DNA from: Actimicrobium sp035984655
GTDB taxonomy: Bacteria > Pseudomonadota > Gammaproteobacteria > Burkholderiales > Burkholderiaceae_D
Direction of reading: 5' to 3'
Length of the DNA: 64,000 nucleotides
Assembly: GCF_035984655.1 (NCBI RefSeq)
Contig: NZ_JAXCHT010000020.1
Coordinates: 26,799 to 90,798 of the forward strand
The notes under the pieces were generated by a model, which was not told the DNA's origin, did not search any database, and worked only from the letters and a program-made list of their open reading frames with translations. A program made the translations under genes and the position numbers. Shown piece by piece: positions 54,943-63,904 of the stretch (the stretch's first letter is position 1; the number at the start of each line of letters is the position of its first letter).

Positions 54943-55479
54943 TTACTTCACCCGCTGCTTCTCCAGCTTGCGCGCCAGCGTCCGCCGATGCATGCCAAGC
55001 CGCCGCGCCGTTTCGGAAATATTGAAGTTGGTCGCTGCCAGGGTTTCGTGGATGCGTTCCCATTCGAGCGTCTTGATCGACGTCGAACGATTGGTCAGCT
55101 CGATCTCGCGGCTGCCGGCAATGTGTCCGAAAGCGGCTTCGATATCGTCCGTATTGGACGGCTTGGCGAGGTACTGCACGGCGCCGAGCTTGATTGCTTC
55201 GACTGCCGTGTTGATGCTGGCGAAGCCGGTCAGGACAACAATCAGCATCGCCGGATCATGCTTGTTGAGCATCTGGACGCAGGCCAGTCCGGAGGTGCTG
55301 CCGTTTAATTTCAGGTCGACCACGGCGTAGCGCGGCGACTGGTGCTGCAGCAGGATGGCGGCCTGATCGAGGCTGGCTGCCAGCACCACGTCGTAGCCGC
55401 GCCGTTCGAACGAACGCCCGAGCGTGCGCGCAAATGCGGCATCGTCTTCGATAATCAGCAGCAGTCGATCGGTTGTCAT
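54943..55479 (-). CDS. regA: RegA/ActR family response regulator
   Basis: A 178-residue response regulator with receiver domain (D55 in YAVVDLKLNG, K106 in YLAKPSN) and a C-terminal Fis-type HTH (NISETARRLGMHRRTLARKL) typical of RegA, PrrA and ActR, which regulate respiration and redox genes. It overlaps the sensor gene regB by four bases. It is the last gene in the cyo-SURF1-regB-regA row. Confidence 0.9.
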   Translation of the reverse strand: MTTDRLLLIIEDDAAFARTLGRSFERRGYDVVLAASLDQAAILLQHQSPRYAVVDLKLNGSTSGLACVQMLNKHDPAMLIVVLTGFASINTAVEAIKLGAVQYLAKPSNTDDIEAAFGHIAGSREIELTNRSTSIKTLEWERIHETLAATNFNISETARRLGMHRRTLARKLEKQRVK

Positions 55480-56819
55480 CCACCCGCTCCCGCGTCGAGG
55501 GCAATGGCCGCCAGCGGCAGTTTCAGATGCACCACGGCCCCGCCATCCTTGCGATTTTCGGCGGTCACCGAGCCACCCAGCGTGCGCGCCACATTCACAC
55601 TCAGGAACAGGCCGAGGCCGCGGCCAGGACTCCCCTTGCTCGACTGATAGGGCTTGCCGAAGTGCGTCAACATGGCGGGAGTGAATCCGGCGCCGGCGTC
55701 GCTCACCGACAGGCGTAGCATGTCCGCCTCCCGCGTGACTTCCAGACTGACCCAATGCGGCGACGCCTCGGCGGCATTATCGAGCACGTTCCAGATCATC
55801 TGCTTGAGGGTCGAATCGAACACCACCGGCACATCCTGCACGATATGGTTCTGATACACGAAGTTGTCGATCGGTCGGCTGGCGCGCCATGCCTCGACCA
55901 GCTCGTTGAGAAAGGTATTCAGGGTGGTCTTCACCGACGACTCGCCACGCGCCTCGCCGGCCGACATCAGGATGCCGCTGACGATGGCCTTGCAGCGTTG
56001 CAGCTGGACCTGCATTTCCGTGATCTCCTCCTGCAATTCGGGATTGCGGCTGAACTCGGGCATGCGCCGCCAATCGCCCAGGATGACCGCCAGCGTCGCC
56101 AGTGGTGTGCCCAGTTCATGCGCTGCGCCGGATGCCAGCAGGCCGATGCGCACGATGTGCTCTTCTTCGGCAGCGCGCTGGCGCAGATGCGCCAGTTGGG
56201 CGTCGCCGGCGCGCAGATTGGCATTGATGCGGGTAATGAAAATCACCAGCAACGCGGCGTTGAGGGCAAAGCACACCAGCATGCCCTGCACGTACAGGCT
56301 GAAAAACTGACCGACATGTTCCTGCTGCAGTTGCAGCGGTTTCGACAGCAGCGCCAGCCCGGCCAGGCAGGCGCTGGTGATGCCGACGATGGTCCAGGTC
56401 GACCAGACGTCCAGCAACACCGCGCCCAGAATGACTTGCAGCAAATACAGGAAAGCGAACGGATTGGTAATGCCGCCACTGAAATACAGCTGGCCGGTAA
56501 GGCTGGCGACATCCACCAGCAGGGCCAAAAACAAGGCGTTATTGGTAACCATGCGCTGCTCGCCAAGACGCAGCTGGCTGGCGATATTGAAGGCGATCAG
56601 GCACACCAGCACCTTGATCATGCTGTCGAGCGGCAGCACGATGCCAAAGCCGAGGGTGACTCCCGCAATCGTGCTGATCTGGCCGACCACCGCGATCCAG
56701 CGTAACTGGATCAGGTGCAGCATGTTCCGATAGCCTGCCGCATCGCGGGCGGACGTGGTTGCCACTGACGGGACCGGATGGGCGCTGGAAGCCAGCAGTT
56801 CAGGGTTGGGAAACATCAT
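55476..56819 (-). CDS. regB: RegB/PrrB family redox sensor histidine kinase
   Basis: A 447-residue membrane histidine kinase. It has six hydrophobic segments in the N-terminal half, the quinone-site heptad GGITNPF (about 115-121), H-box AAHELGTPLATL with H234, a cysteine at C276 (LQRCKAIV) that matches the redox-active Cys position of RegB, and N-, G-box motifs QMIWNVLDNAAEA and GRGLGLFLS. It should respond to the ubiquinone pool or oxygen. The ATG lies within the SURF1 gene (20-base overlap). Confidence 0.9.
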   Translation of the reverse strand: MMFPNPELLASSAHPVPSVATTSARDAAGYRNMLHLIQLRWIAVVGQISTIAGVTLGFGIVLPLDSMIKVLVCLIAFNIASQLRLGEQRMVTNNALFLALLVDVASLTGQLYFSGGITNPFAFLYLLQVILGAVLLDVWSTWTIVGITSACLAGLALLSKPLQLQQEHVGQFFSLYVQGMLVCFALNAALLVIFITRINANLRAGDAQLAHLRQRAAEEEHIVRIGLLASGAAHELGTPLATLAVILGDWRRMPEFSRNPELQEEITEMQVQLQRCKAIVSGILMSAGEARGESSVKTTLNTFLNELVEAWRASRPIDNFVYQNHIVQDVPVVFDSTLKQMIWNVLDNAAEASPHWVSLEVTREADMLRLSVSDAGAGFTPAMLTHFGKPYQSSKGSPGRGLGLFLSVNVARTLGGSVTAENRKDGGAVVHLKLPLAAIALDAGAGG

Positions 56820-57585
56820 TGCTCTCGTGATCTTGACGGGCCGTGCGCGGCCGGCGGCGGTCGCGGCGCATGGCAATCAGCCAGCCGCCTGCCACCATCG
56901 ATGCCAGAGCATACCAAGTCAATGCATACACGAGATGATTATTGGAAAAAGCGATGACGGTCAACCCGGCGATCGGCTGTACCCCGTTGTCCCCGGCGGA
57001 CCGGCGTGGCTGTGAGGCGCGATCCAGATCGATGAAAAACGGCGCCACCGGACCAAGGCCGCGCGCCGCCGCAATTGCGGCCACGTCGCGCGAATACCAG
57101 CGTTCATGGCCGGGATCGTTGCTGCGCAAGAAAGCGCCGCCGGGTTCGGAGATGCGCAACAGGCCGGTCACGGTGGTGAGCTCGGTTGCATCCGCTATCG
57201 CGCCGACTGGCCGCTGCGACACAAAGCCGCGATTGATCAGCACCACGCTGCCATCGGTGCGGCCCAGCGGTGTCAGCAGCCAGAAGCCACTGCCGAATTC
57301 CGTCACGGCCTGGACTGCGGTCGAGCGGGTGTACAGGAAGGCACCGGTAACACGCACACGCCGGTACTCGTCGGATTGCCGTGTGACCTGCGCCCAATTG
57401 GCCGGCCCGGGCGCATCGATGGCGAGCGCATTGACCCGCTGTCCGACCCGCGCCATCAAATCCTGTTTCCACGCCAGCCGCTCTAGCTGCCAGGTCCCGA
57501 GTGCGGCAAACCCCACTACCAGCAGCAAGACAATCGCAGTCAGCAGACGCCGGTCACGCATGGCGCCGCGCGGCGCGCGTGTCAT
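56800..57585 (-). CDS. SURF1 family oxidase assembly protein
   Basis: A 261-residue protein with two transmembrane helices, one at each end (RLLTAIVLLLVVGFAALGTW; YALTWYALASMVAGGWLIAM), flanking a periplasmic beta domain. LGTWQLERLAWK, VLINRGFVSQ and NNHLVYALTWYALA identify SURF1, a factor for assembling haem-copper oxidases. It overlaps cyoD in ATGA, and its end overlaps the regB start. Confidence 0.92.
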   Translation of the reverse strand: MTRAPRGAMRDRRLLTAIVLLLVVGFAALGTWQLERLAWKQDLMARVGQRVNALAIDAPGPANWAQVTRQSDEYRRVRVTGAFLYTRSTAVQAVTEFGSGFWLLTPLGRTDGSVVLINRGFVSQRPVGAIADATELTTVTGLLRISEPGGAFLRSNDPGHERWYSRDVAAIAAARGLGPVAPFFIDLDRASQPRRSAGDNGVQPIAGLTVIAFSNNHLVYALTWYALASMVAGGWLIAMRRDRRRPRTARQDHESNDVSQP

Positions 57586-58046
57586 GGCATCTTGTGCGCG
57601 CCATGCAGCGCGTGCATGGCCGGGTCCATCGGCGCCGGCATCGCATCAAGGGCATGCGGTATCTCGCCAATCGCCTCGGGCATCATGCCGGGCATCATGT
57701 TGTGATCGAGGTGGTACATCACCCAGATCGAGCCGCTGAGCATGATCACCACCAGCATGACGGTGAAGATCAGCGCCAGCATCGACCAGCCGCTTTCGGA
57801 CTTGGTATTCATGTGCAGGAAATAAATCATGTGCACGACAATCTGCACGGCGGCAAACCCCAGCACCACCAGGCCGGTGGTGCTCGACTTCTCGAACACC
57901 TTGCCAAGCACCAGCCAGAACGGAATCGCGGTCAGGATGATCGACAGCACAAAGCCGGTGAAGTAGGATTTCAGGCTGCCATGCGCGGCATGATCGTGAT
58001 GGCCATGGTCGGCGTCGTGCGCCGCGTTGCTGTGCTGCTCGCTCAT
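57582..58046 (-). CDS. cyoD: Cytochrome o ubiquinol oxidase subunit IV
   Basis: A 154-residue membrane protein with three helices (SYFTGFVLSIILTAIPFWLV; GLVVLGFAAVQIVVHMIYFL; MLALIFTVMLVVIMLSGSIW), matching CyoD. Both termini are unusually rich in His and Met (HAADADHGHHDHAAH-type N-terminus; HNMMPGMMPE and MDPAMHALHGAHKMP at the C-terminus), which is longer than Escherichia coli CyoD. The gene overlaps both neighbours in ATGA. It helps assemble the oxidase. Confidence 0.93.
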   Translation of the reverse strand: MSEQHSNAAHDADHGHHDHAAHGSLKSYFTGFVLSIILTAIPFWLVLGKVFEKSSTTGLVVLGFAAVQIVVHMIYFLHMNTKSESGWSMLALIFTVMLVVIMLSGSIWVMYHLDHNMMPGMMPEAIGEIPHALDAMPAPMDPAMHALHGAHKMP

Positions 58047-58678
58047 GGCAAGGATCCCATCAGGTAGACAAACGTGAACACACCGATCCAGACGACGTCC
58101 AGAAAGTGCCAGAACATCGACAGGCAGGTCAGACGCCGGACGTTCTCGACACTCAGCCCATGACGACCCAGCTGGAACATCAACGTCATCAGCCAGATGA
58201 TGCCGAAGGTCACGTGCAGGCCGTGCGTGGCGACCAACGCAAAGAACGAGGTCAGGAAACCGCTGCGCTGGGGTCCGGCGCCTTCGTGCACCAGGTGCAC
58301 GAACTCATACAGCTCGAGCCCGATGAAGCAGGCGCCCAGCACGCCGGTCAGCGCCAGCCAGGCCAGCGTGCTGCGCAGCTGCTTGTTCTGCATCGTCAGC
58401 ATCGCAAAGCCGTAGGTGATCGATGAAAACAGCAGCAAGCCGGTGTTGGCAGCAACCAGCGGCAGATTGAACAGCTCGGCGCCAGTCGGGCCGCCGGCGT
58501 AATTGCGTCCGAGGACGGCGTAGGTGGCAAACAGACAGGCGAACACCAGGCAGTCGCTCATCAGATACAGCCAGAACCCCAGCAGGGTGCCGTTCTCGGG
58601 ATGATGTGAGCGCACATAAAAGCGCTCGCTCGGGGTGGCGTGCAAGGCAGTGCCGTCAGTGACGATGGAATTAGACAT
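58043..58678 (-). CDS. cyoC: Cytochrome o ubiquinol oxidase subunit III
   Basis: A 211-residue subunit III with five helices. The opening RSHHPENGTLLGFWLYLMSD, the VATHGLHVTFGIIWLM segment and the C-terminal CLSMFWHFLDVVWIGVFTFV are typical. It overlaps cyoB by eight bases, so translation is coupled. Confidence 0.95.
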   Translation of the reverse strand: MSNSIVTDGTALHATPSERFYVRSHHPENGTLLGFWLYLMSDCLVFACLFATYAVLGRNYAGGPTGAELFNLPLVAANTGLLLFSSITYGFAMLTMQNKQLRSTLAWLALTGVLGACFIGLELYEFVHLVHEGAGPQRSGFLTSFFALVATHGLHVTFGIIWLMTLMFQLGRHGLSVENVRRLTCLSMFWHFLDVVWIGVFTFVYLMGSLP

Positions 58679-60674
58679 GTTGCTCCAGCAAACGGGTACG
58701 GATGCCCTCGGTGCGAACGACGTCGCCCGCAGGAATGAAGTAATCGCGATGGTAATTGAACGTGTGGGCGATGATTGCCGTCAGCATCGCAGCAAACCCG
58801 AACCCGGCCACCAGCCACATCTGCCAGATCAGCGCAAAGCCGCACACCGCACTGAGCGCCGCAATGACGAATCCTGCGCTGGTGTTCTTTGGCATGTGGA
58901 TTGCCGTGAAGCCTGCCAGCGGCCGGACATAACCATGCTTCTTCATGTCGGTCCACGCATCGAGATCATGCACGCGCGGGGTGAAGGCAAAGTTGTAATC
59001 CGGTGGCGGCGACGAGGTCGACCATTCGAGTGTGCGGCCATCCCATGGATCGCCGGTGGCATCACGCAGCGACGCGCGGCGCACATAGCTGACCACGAAT
59101 TGCACCAGCATTGCGCCAATGCCCAGCGCAATCAGCACCGCGCCGAAGGCCGCGATCTGGAACCAGATCTGCAGCGACGGGTCGTCGAAATGACTCATGC
59201 GTCGGGTCACGCCCATCAGGCCGAGGACATACAGCGGCATGAACGCCAGGTAGAAACCGACTACCCAGAACCAGAACGACACCTTGCCCCAGAACACATC
59301 GAGCTTGTAGCCGAACGCCTTCGGGAACCAGTAATTGATACCGGCGAACATGCCGAACAGCACACCACCGATGATCACGTTGTGAAAGTGGGCGATCAGG
59401 AACAGGCTGTTATGCAGCACAAAGTCCGCCGATGGCACGGCCAGCAGCACGCCTGTCATGCCGCCGATGACGAAGGTAATCATGAAGGCCATCGCCCACA
59501 TCATCGGCAGCTCGAAACGAATGCGACCGCGGTACATGGTGAACAGCCAGTTGAAGATCTTCGCGCCGGTGGGAATCGAAATGATCATCGTTGTGATGCC
59601 GAAGAACGAATTGACGCTGGCGCCGGACCCCATGGTGAAGAAATGATGCAGCCAGACCAGATACGACAGGATCGTGATGACGATGGTGGCATAGACCATC
59701 GAGGCGTAGCCGAACAGGCGTTTGCTGCAGAAGGTCGACACCACTTCGGAGAAGATGCCGAAGGCCGGCAGAACCAGAATGTAGACCTCGGGATGGCCCC
59801 AGATCCAGATCAGGTTCACATACATCATGGCGTTGCCGCCCATGTCGTTGGTGAAGAAATTGGTGCCGACCATGCGGTCCAGCGACAACATCCCGAGCAC
59901 TGCCGTGAGCACCGGAAAGGCAGCCACGATCAGCACGTTGGTGCACAGCGCGGTCCAGGTGAAGATCGGCATGCGCATCATGGTCATGCCCGGCGCCCGC
60001 ATCTTGACGATGGTGGCGATCAGGTTGATCCCCGACAGCAGCGTACCGACCCCGGCAATCTGCAGCGACCAGATGTAATAGTCGACCCCCACTGTGGGAC
60101 TGCCGAGGATGCCCGACAGCGGCGGATACGCCAGCCAACCGGTGGTGGCGAACTCGCCGACGAACAACGACGCCATCGTCAGGCCGCCGCCGAAGGCCGT
60201 CATCCAGAAACTGAAATTGTTCAGGAACGGGAACGCCACGTCGCGCGCGCCGATCTGCAACGGCACCACGTAGTTCATCAGGCCGGTGACCAGCGGCATG
60301 GCCACAAAGAAAATCATGATCACGCCATGTGCCGTGAAGATCTGGTCGTAGTGATGCGGTGGGAGGAATCCGGCCGAGTCGCCAAAGGCCATCGCTTGCT
60401 GCGCGCGCATCATCAAGGCATCGGCAAAGCCGCGCAGCAGCATGATCAGGCCAAGCACGATGTACATGATGCCGATGCGCTTGTGGTCGATGCTGGTGAA
60501 CCAGTCGCGCCACAAGGGGCCCCACAAGCGGAAGTACGTCAGGGCGCCAAGTACCGCGGCGCCGCCGATGCCGACCATCAGAAAGGTGACCAGCAAAATA
60601 GGTTCGTGCAACGGAATGGCGGCCCAGGTCAGGCGGCCGAAAATCAGCTTGGTCAATTCAATATCGTTAAACAT
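58671..60674 (-). CDS. cyoB: Cytochrome o ubiquinol oxidase subunit I
   Basis: A 667-residue catalytic subunit. Haem and copper ligands are seen in FTAHGVIMIFFVAMP (His of the low-spin haem), IWGHPEVYILVLPAFG (His and the cross-linked Tyr region of CuB), WLHHFFTMG and LIAHFHNVIIGG. It reduces oxygen to water with ubiquinol and pumps protons. The start at 60674 matches the usual MFND/LTKLIFGRLTW opening; the frame goes 13 codons further. Confidence 0.97.
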   Translation of the reverse strand: MFNDIELTKLIFGRLTWAAIPLHEPILLVTFLMVGIGGAAVLGALTYFRLWGPLWRDWFTSIDHKRIGIMYIVLGLIMLLRGFADALMMRAQQAMAFGDSAGFLPPHHYDQIFTAHGVIMIFFVAMPLVTGLMNYVVPLQIGARDVAFPFLNNFSFWMTAFGGGLTMASLFVGEFATTGWLAYPPLSGILGSPTVGVDYYIWSLQIAGVGTLLSGINLIATIVKMRAPGMTMMRMPIFTWTALCTNVLIVAAFPVLTAVLGMLSLDRMVGTNFFTNDMGGNAMMYVNLIWIWGHPEVYILVLPAFGIFSEVVSTFCSKRLFGYASMVYATIVITILSYLVWLHHFFTMGSGASVNSFFGITTMIISIPTGAKIFNWLFTMYRGRIRFELPMMWAMAFMITFVIGGMTGVLLAVPSADFVLHNSLFLIAHFHNVIIGGVLFGMFAGINYWFPKAFGYKLDVFWGKVSFWFWVVGFYLAFMPLYVLGLMGVTRRMSHFDDPSLQIWFQIAAFGAVLIALGIGAMLVQFVVSYVRRASLRDATGDPWDGRTLEWSTSSPPPDYNFAFTPRVHDLDAWTDMKKHGYVRPLAGFTAIHMPKNTSAGFVIAALSAVCGFALIWQMWLVAGFGFAAMLTAIIAHTFNYHRDYFIPAGDVVRTEGIRTRLLEQHV

Positions 60675-60748
60675 GGTGCGTCTCGCAGGAAAACTGGAAC
60701 GTGTTGCTGGCAATATAGCCCGTACCCGGCACGTGATTCGACGATGCC

Positions 60749-61672
60749 TTACTCATGGTGATGCATCCCTGCGTGTTCGCCGGTCATCATGGACTTCATG
60801 CAAACGGCGCCGGCGCCCACACAGCGATTCAGGATGGCGTCATACAGATCCGGCGCCACGCTGCCGTAGCGACTGACCGGTGCGCGTACGCTCGGCTGCT
60901 CCAGCACCAGATAGTCGGCACGCTGCAAGGTGCCGCCGCCGGTTTTGGTCGCCTTCACCCAATCGGCGAAGGCGGTCGGGCTGACACCGTGGAACTTGAA
61001 GCGCATGTCAGAAAATCCGGCCCCGCTGTAATTGGCGGAAAACCCGTCGTACACGCCGGCCTGGTTGATGACCGCATGGAGTTTTGTTTCCATCCCGGGC
61101 ATGGCGTAGATCTGGCCGGCCAGCGCAGGAATGTAAAACGAGTTCATGACGGTCGAGGCCGTGATCTTGAAGCGCACCGGCACATCGACCGGGACCACCA
61201 GCTCGTTGACGGTGGCGATGCCCTGTTCCGGATAGATGAACAACCATTTCCAGTCAAGCGCAACGACTTCGACGACGAGCGTTTTTGTACCGGCGGGAAT
61301 GGCGCGCTCGGCATCGAGGCGCTGCAGCGGACGGTAGGGGTCGAGCGTGTGGGTGCTGATCCAGGTGACCAGGCCCAGTGCAATGATGATCAGTAGCGGC
61401 GCGCCCCAGATCAGGAGTTCGAGCTGGGTCGAATGATTCCACTCGGGATCATAGGTCGCGGCGGTATTGTTTTTACGATAACGCCAGGCGAAAAAGATCG
61501 TGCAGGCGATCACCGGGATGATGATGATCAGCATCAGGACCGTGGCGACGACGATCAACCGGCCCTGCTGCGCAGCGACGAATCCAGACGGATTCATCAC
61601 GACCGTATTGCAGCCGCCCAGCAACATCACAGTCAGCAGCAACATTCCACGGCGTAATAGAGAGGAAGACAT
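60749..61672 (-). CDS. cyoA: Cytochrome o ubiquinol oxidase subunit II
   Basis: A 307-residue subunit II. It is a lipoprotein (lipobox LLGGC), has two transmembrane helices and a periplasmic cupredoxin-like domain. As expected for a quinol oxidase, the CuA ligands are absent. ALDWKWLFIYPEQGIATVNE and SFYIPALAGQIYAMPGM are family marks. First gene of the operon cyoABCD-SURF1-regB-regA, with a 144-base gap to the divergent MFS gene. Confidence 0.95.
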   Translation of the reverse strand: MSSSLLRRGMLLLTVMLLGGCNTVVMNPSGFVAAQQGRLIVVATVLMLIIIIPVIACTIFFAWRYRKNNTAATYDPEWNHSTQLELLIWGAPLLIIIALGLVTWISTHTLDPYRPLQRLDAERAIPAGTKTLVVEVVALDWKWLFIYPEQGIATVNELVVPVDVPVRFKITASTVMNSFYIPALAGQIYAMPGMETKLHAVINQAGVYDGFSANYSGAGFSDMRFKFHGVSPTAFADWVKATKTGGGTLQRADYLVLEQPSVRAPVSRYGSVAPDLYDAILNRCVGAGAVCMKSMMTGEHAGMHHHE

Positions 61673-61736
61673 GCCTGGGTTTCCCGTACAAGATTCAAGA
61701 ACTTACAACTGTACTTGGCCTGTTGCCAGTTAGCGA

Positions 61737-61753
61737 TTGGACGTTTTGTCCAA
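61737..61753. promoter_or_regulatory. Palindrome between cyoA and the MFS gene
   Basis: TTGGAC-GTTTT-GTCCAA is a perfect inverted repeat with 6-bp arms, about 65 bases upstream of cyoA and of the MFS gene. It may be an operator in this shared promoter region. Confidence 0.35.
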
Positions 61754-61816
61754 GCCCCGCGCGGCAAAAAGTGGATAAACTCTGCGAACTGTCTGACGAG
61801 ACCAATTTGAGAAACG

Positions 61817-63172
61817 ATGACCATGACCAGCTCGCGCACTGATGGCGGCATACCGCCAGCCGATATTACCGCACACCGCGACACCTCCGCTGCGGACCAT
61901 TCAAGCGCCGGTCATGGACGCATCGCCCCGGGTGAAATCGCCATCGGCGTCATCATCGGCCGGGCCTCGGAATACTTCGATTTCTTTGTCTATGCGATCG
62001 CCTCGGTGCTGGTGTTCCCGTCGGTGTTCTTCCCGTTCGAGCAGCGCCTCGAAGGCACGCTGTACGCCTTCCTGATTTTTTCTTTCGCATTCGTCGCCCG
62101 GCCGTTCGGCACGGTCGCCTTCATGGCGATCCAGCGCCGGCTCGGGCGCGAGGCAAAGCTCACCATTGCACTGTTTGCGCTGGGCGTGTCGACCGCCGGG
62201 ATTGCGTTTCTGCCGACCTATGCGCATCTCGGATTCGCCTCGATCGTCCTGTTGTCGCTGTTGCGCATCGGCCAGGGCATCGCGCTGGGCGGCTCCTGGG
62301 ATGGCTTGCCGTCGCTGCTGGCGCTGAATGCACCGCCACACCGGCGCGGCTGGTATGCGATGCTCGGGCAACTGGGCGCGCCGCTGGGCTTCGTGATCGC
62401 CGCCGGACTGTTTTCTTTCCTGCTGACCAACCTGTCGATGGATGACTTCCTCGACTGGGGCTGGCGCTATCCGTTCTACTGCGCGTTCGCGATCAATGTC
62501 GTGGCGCTGTTCGCCCGTCTGCGTCTGGTCGCCACCGAAGAGTATTCCCGCCTGCTCGACGAGCGTGAGCTCGAGCCGACCGGCGTCATCGACATGAGTC
62601 GCTCGCAATGGCGCAACCTGATTACCGGCGCGCTGGCCGCGCTGGCCAGCTATGCGCTGTTTCACATCGTCACCGTCTTTCCGCTGTCATGGATCAGCCT
62701 GTACTCGAGCCGCTCGGTCAGCGCCTTCCTGGTCGTACAAATGATTGGTGCGACGCTGGCGGCCATCGGCGTGGTTGCCTCGGGCCTGATTGCGGACCGG
62801 GTTGGCCGTCGCACCACGCTGGCGGCACTGGCCGGCCTGATCGCCGTCTTCAGCGGCTTCGTGCCGACGCTGATGGATGGCGGCGAGCTGGGACAGAATG
62901 TGTTCATCCTGATCGGCTTCGTCCTGCTCGGGCTGTCTTACGGCCAGGCGTCCGGGGCGGTCACGTCCAACTTCCCGGCCAAATACCGCTATACCGGCGC
63001 GGCGCTCACATCGGATCTTGCCTGGCTGGTCGGCGCGGGATTTGCGCCACTGGTTGCGCTCGGCTTGTCGGCCCATTTCGGGCTGGCCTACGTCAGCGTC
63101 TACTTGCTGTCCGGCGCGGCCTGCTCGCTGGCGGCGTTGAGTCTGAACCGGGCGCTCGACATACGGAATTGA
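61817..63172 (+). CDS. MFS transporter, metabolite:H+ symporter type
   Basis: A 451-residue protein with 12 predicted helices. RASEYFDFFVYAIASVLVFP at TM1, FVARPFGTVAFMAIQRRLGR after TM2 and LLRIGQGIALGGSWDGLPSL at TM4 match the MHS (ProP/KgtP/shikimate) branch. The first 40 residues are a disordered tail rich in Asp, Ser and His. The substrate cannot be told. The second ATG at 61823 may be the true start. Confidence 0.88.
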   Translation: MTMTSSRTDGGIPPADITAHRDTSAADHSSAGHGRIAPGEIAIGVIIGRASEYFDFFVYAIASVLVFPSVFFPFEQRLEGTLYAFLIFSFAFVARPFGTVAFMAIQRRLGREAKLTIALFALGVSTAGIAFLPTYAHLGFASIVLLSLLRIGQGIALGGSWDGLPSLLALNAPPHRRGWYAMLGQLGAPLGFVIAAGLFSFLLTNLSMDDFLDWGWRYPFYCAFAINVVALFARLRLVATEEYSRLLDERELEPTGVIDMSRSQWRNLITGALAALASYALFHIVTVFPLSWISLYSSRSVSAFLVVQMIGATLAAIGVVASGLIADRVGRRTTLAALAGLIAVFSGFVPTLMDGGELGQNVFILIGFVLLGLSYGQASGAVTSNFPAKYRYTGAALTSDLAWLVGAGFAPLVALGLSAHFGLAYVSVYLLSGAACSLAALSLNRALDIRN

Positions 63173-63426
63173 TTGCCTGATCAGGGCCGGCGGTACAACC
63201 GCACCCACGGCGGGGCCGCCCGGCCCCGTGCAAGACCCGCCCCGCCGGCATCATGTTTGACTGCACATCGGCGCGACGGAGTGACTTCGCGACAATCCCG
63301 ATCCGCCAGGGCTGACCATTCCGCGTCAACCACGGAACCACTTCCTTCCAGAAGGCACCTATCCGATAGCAACACAAAGCTTGGCCGATTACCTGGCCGA
63401 ATTTCTGTTCACTAATGGAGAAGGAA

Positions 63427-63756
63427 ATGAGCAACAACGGCTTGAATCCGGGTTATCCGCGCACCCTTCCTGGCGAACGCGCATGCAGGGAAGACAAGAA
63501 GATGTACAAGCAAATGCGCAAACAGAAGGAAGAGGCGTACCACCAATTGACCCTCGCTCACAAACGCACCTACTTCAGCAATCCAAAGGCCACCATGGAG
63601 GGGTATCGCAAGGTCAGGGAACAGGATGAAGCCAATTACCAAGCGGAGCTCCATCGCGATCAGGAAAATTTCAAGGCGTTATGGAAATTCGACCTGAAGG
63701 AGCTGAAGAACGAAGCCCAACACCGGAATACCGGAAAGCACGATTACAGCATCTGA
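63427..63756 (+). CDS. Small charged helical protein, unknown
   Basis: A 109-residue soluble protein rich in Lys, Glu and Gln, predicted to be mostly helical (RKQKEEAYHQLTLAHKRTYF and onward). GAAGGAA directly before the ATG at 63427 supports this start. No transmembrane or signal segment. It resembles no family I recognise. The gene stands alone between the MFS gene and the IS end. Confidence 0.6.
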   Translation: MSNNGLNPGYPRTLPGERACREDKKMYKQMRKQKEEAYHQLTLAHKRTYFSNPKATMEGYRKVREQDEANYQAELHRDQENFKALWKFDLKELKNEAQHRNTGKHDYSI

Positions 63757-63904
63757 CAAAGACGGTTTCGCCATCAAGTCTGCCACTCTCGCAGGTCCAA
63801 GGCGCGGGCCTGCGCCGGGGAGCGCGGCGGCGAATGGCGCCGTCTTTCCGGGTGCGCGGGAATGGTGAAGTTGCTTGCCCACACAGTGGATGTGCTGAAG
63901 CCCC

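Noticed and set aside
58635..60761. 708-codon plus-strand ORF
   Set aside because: Lies wholly opposite cyoB; His/Arg/Gln-rich shadow of a membrane protein gene.
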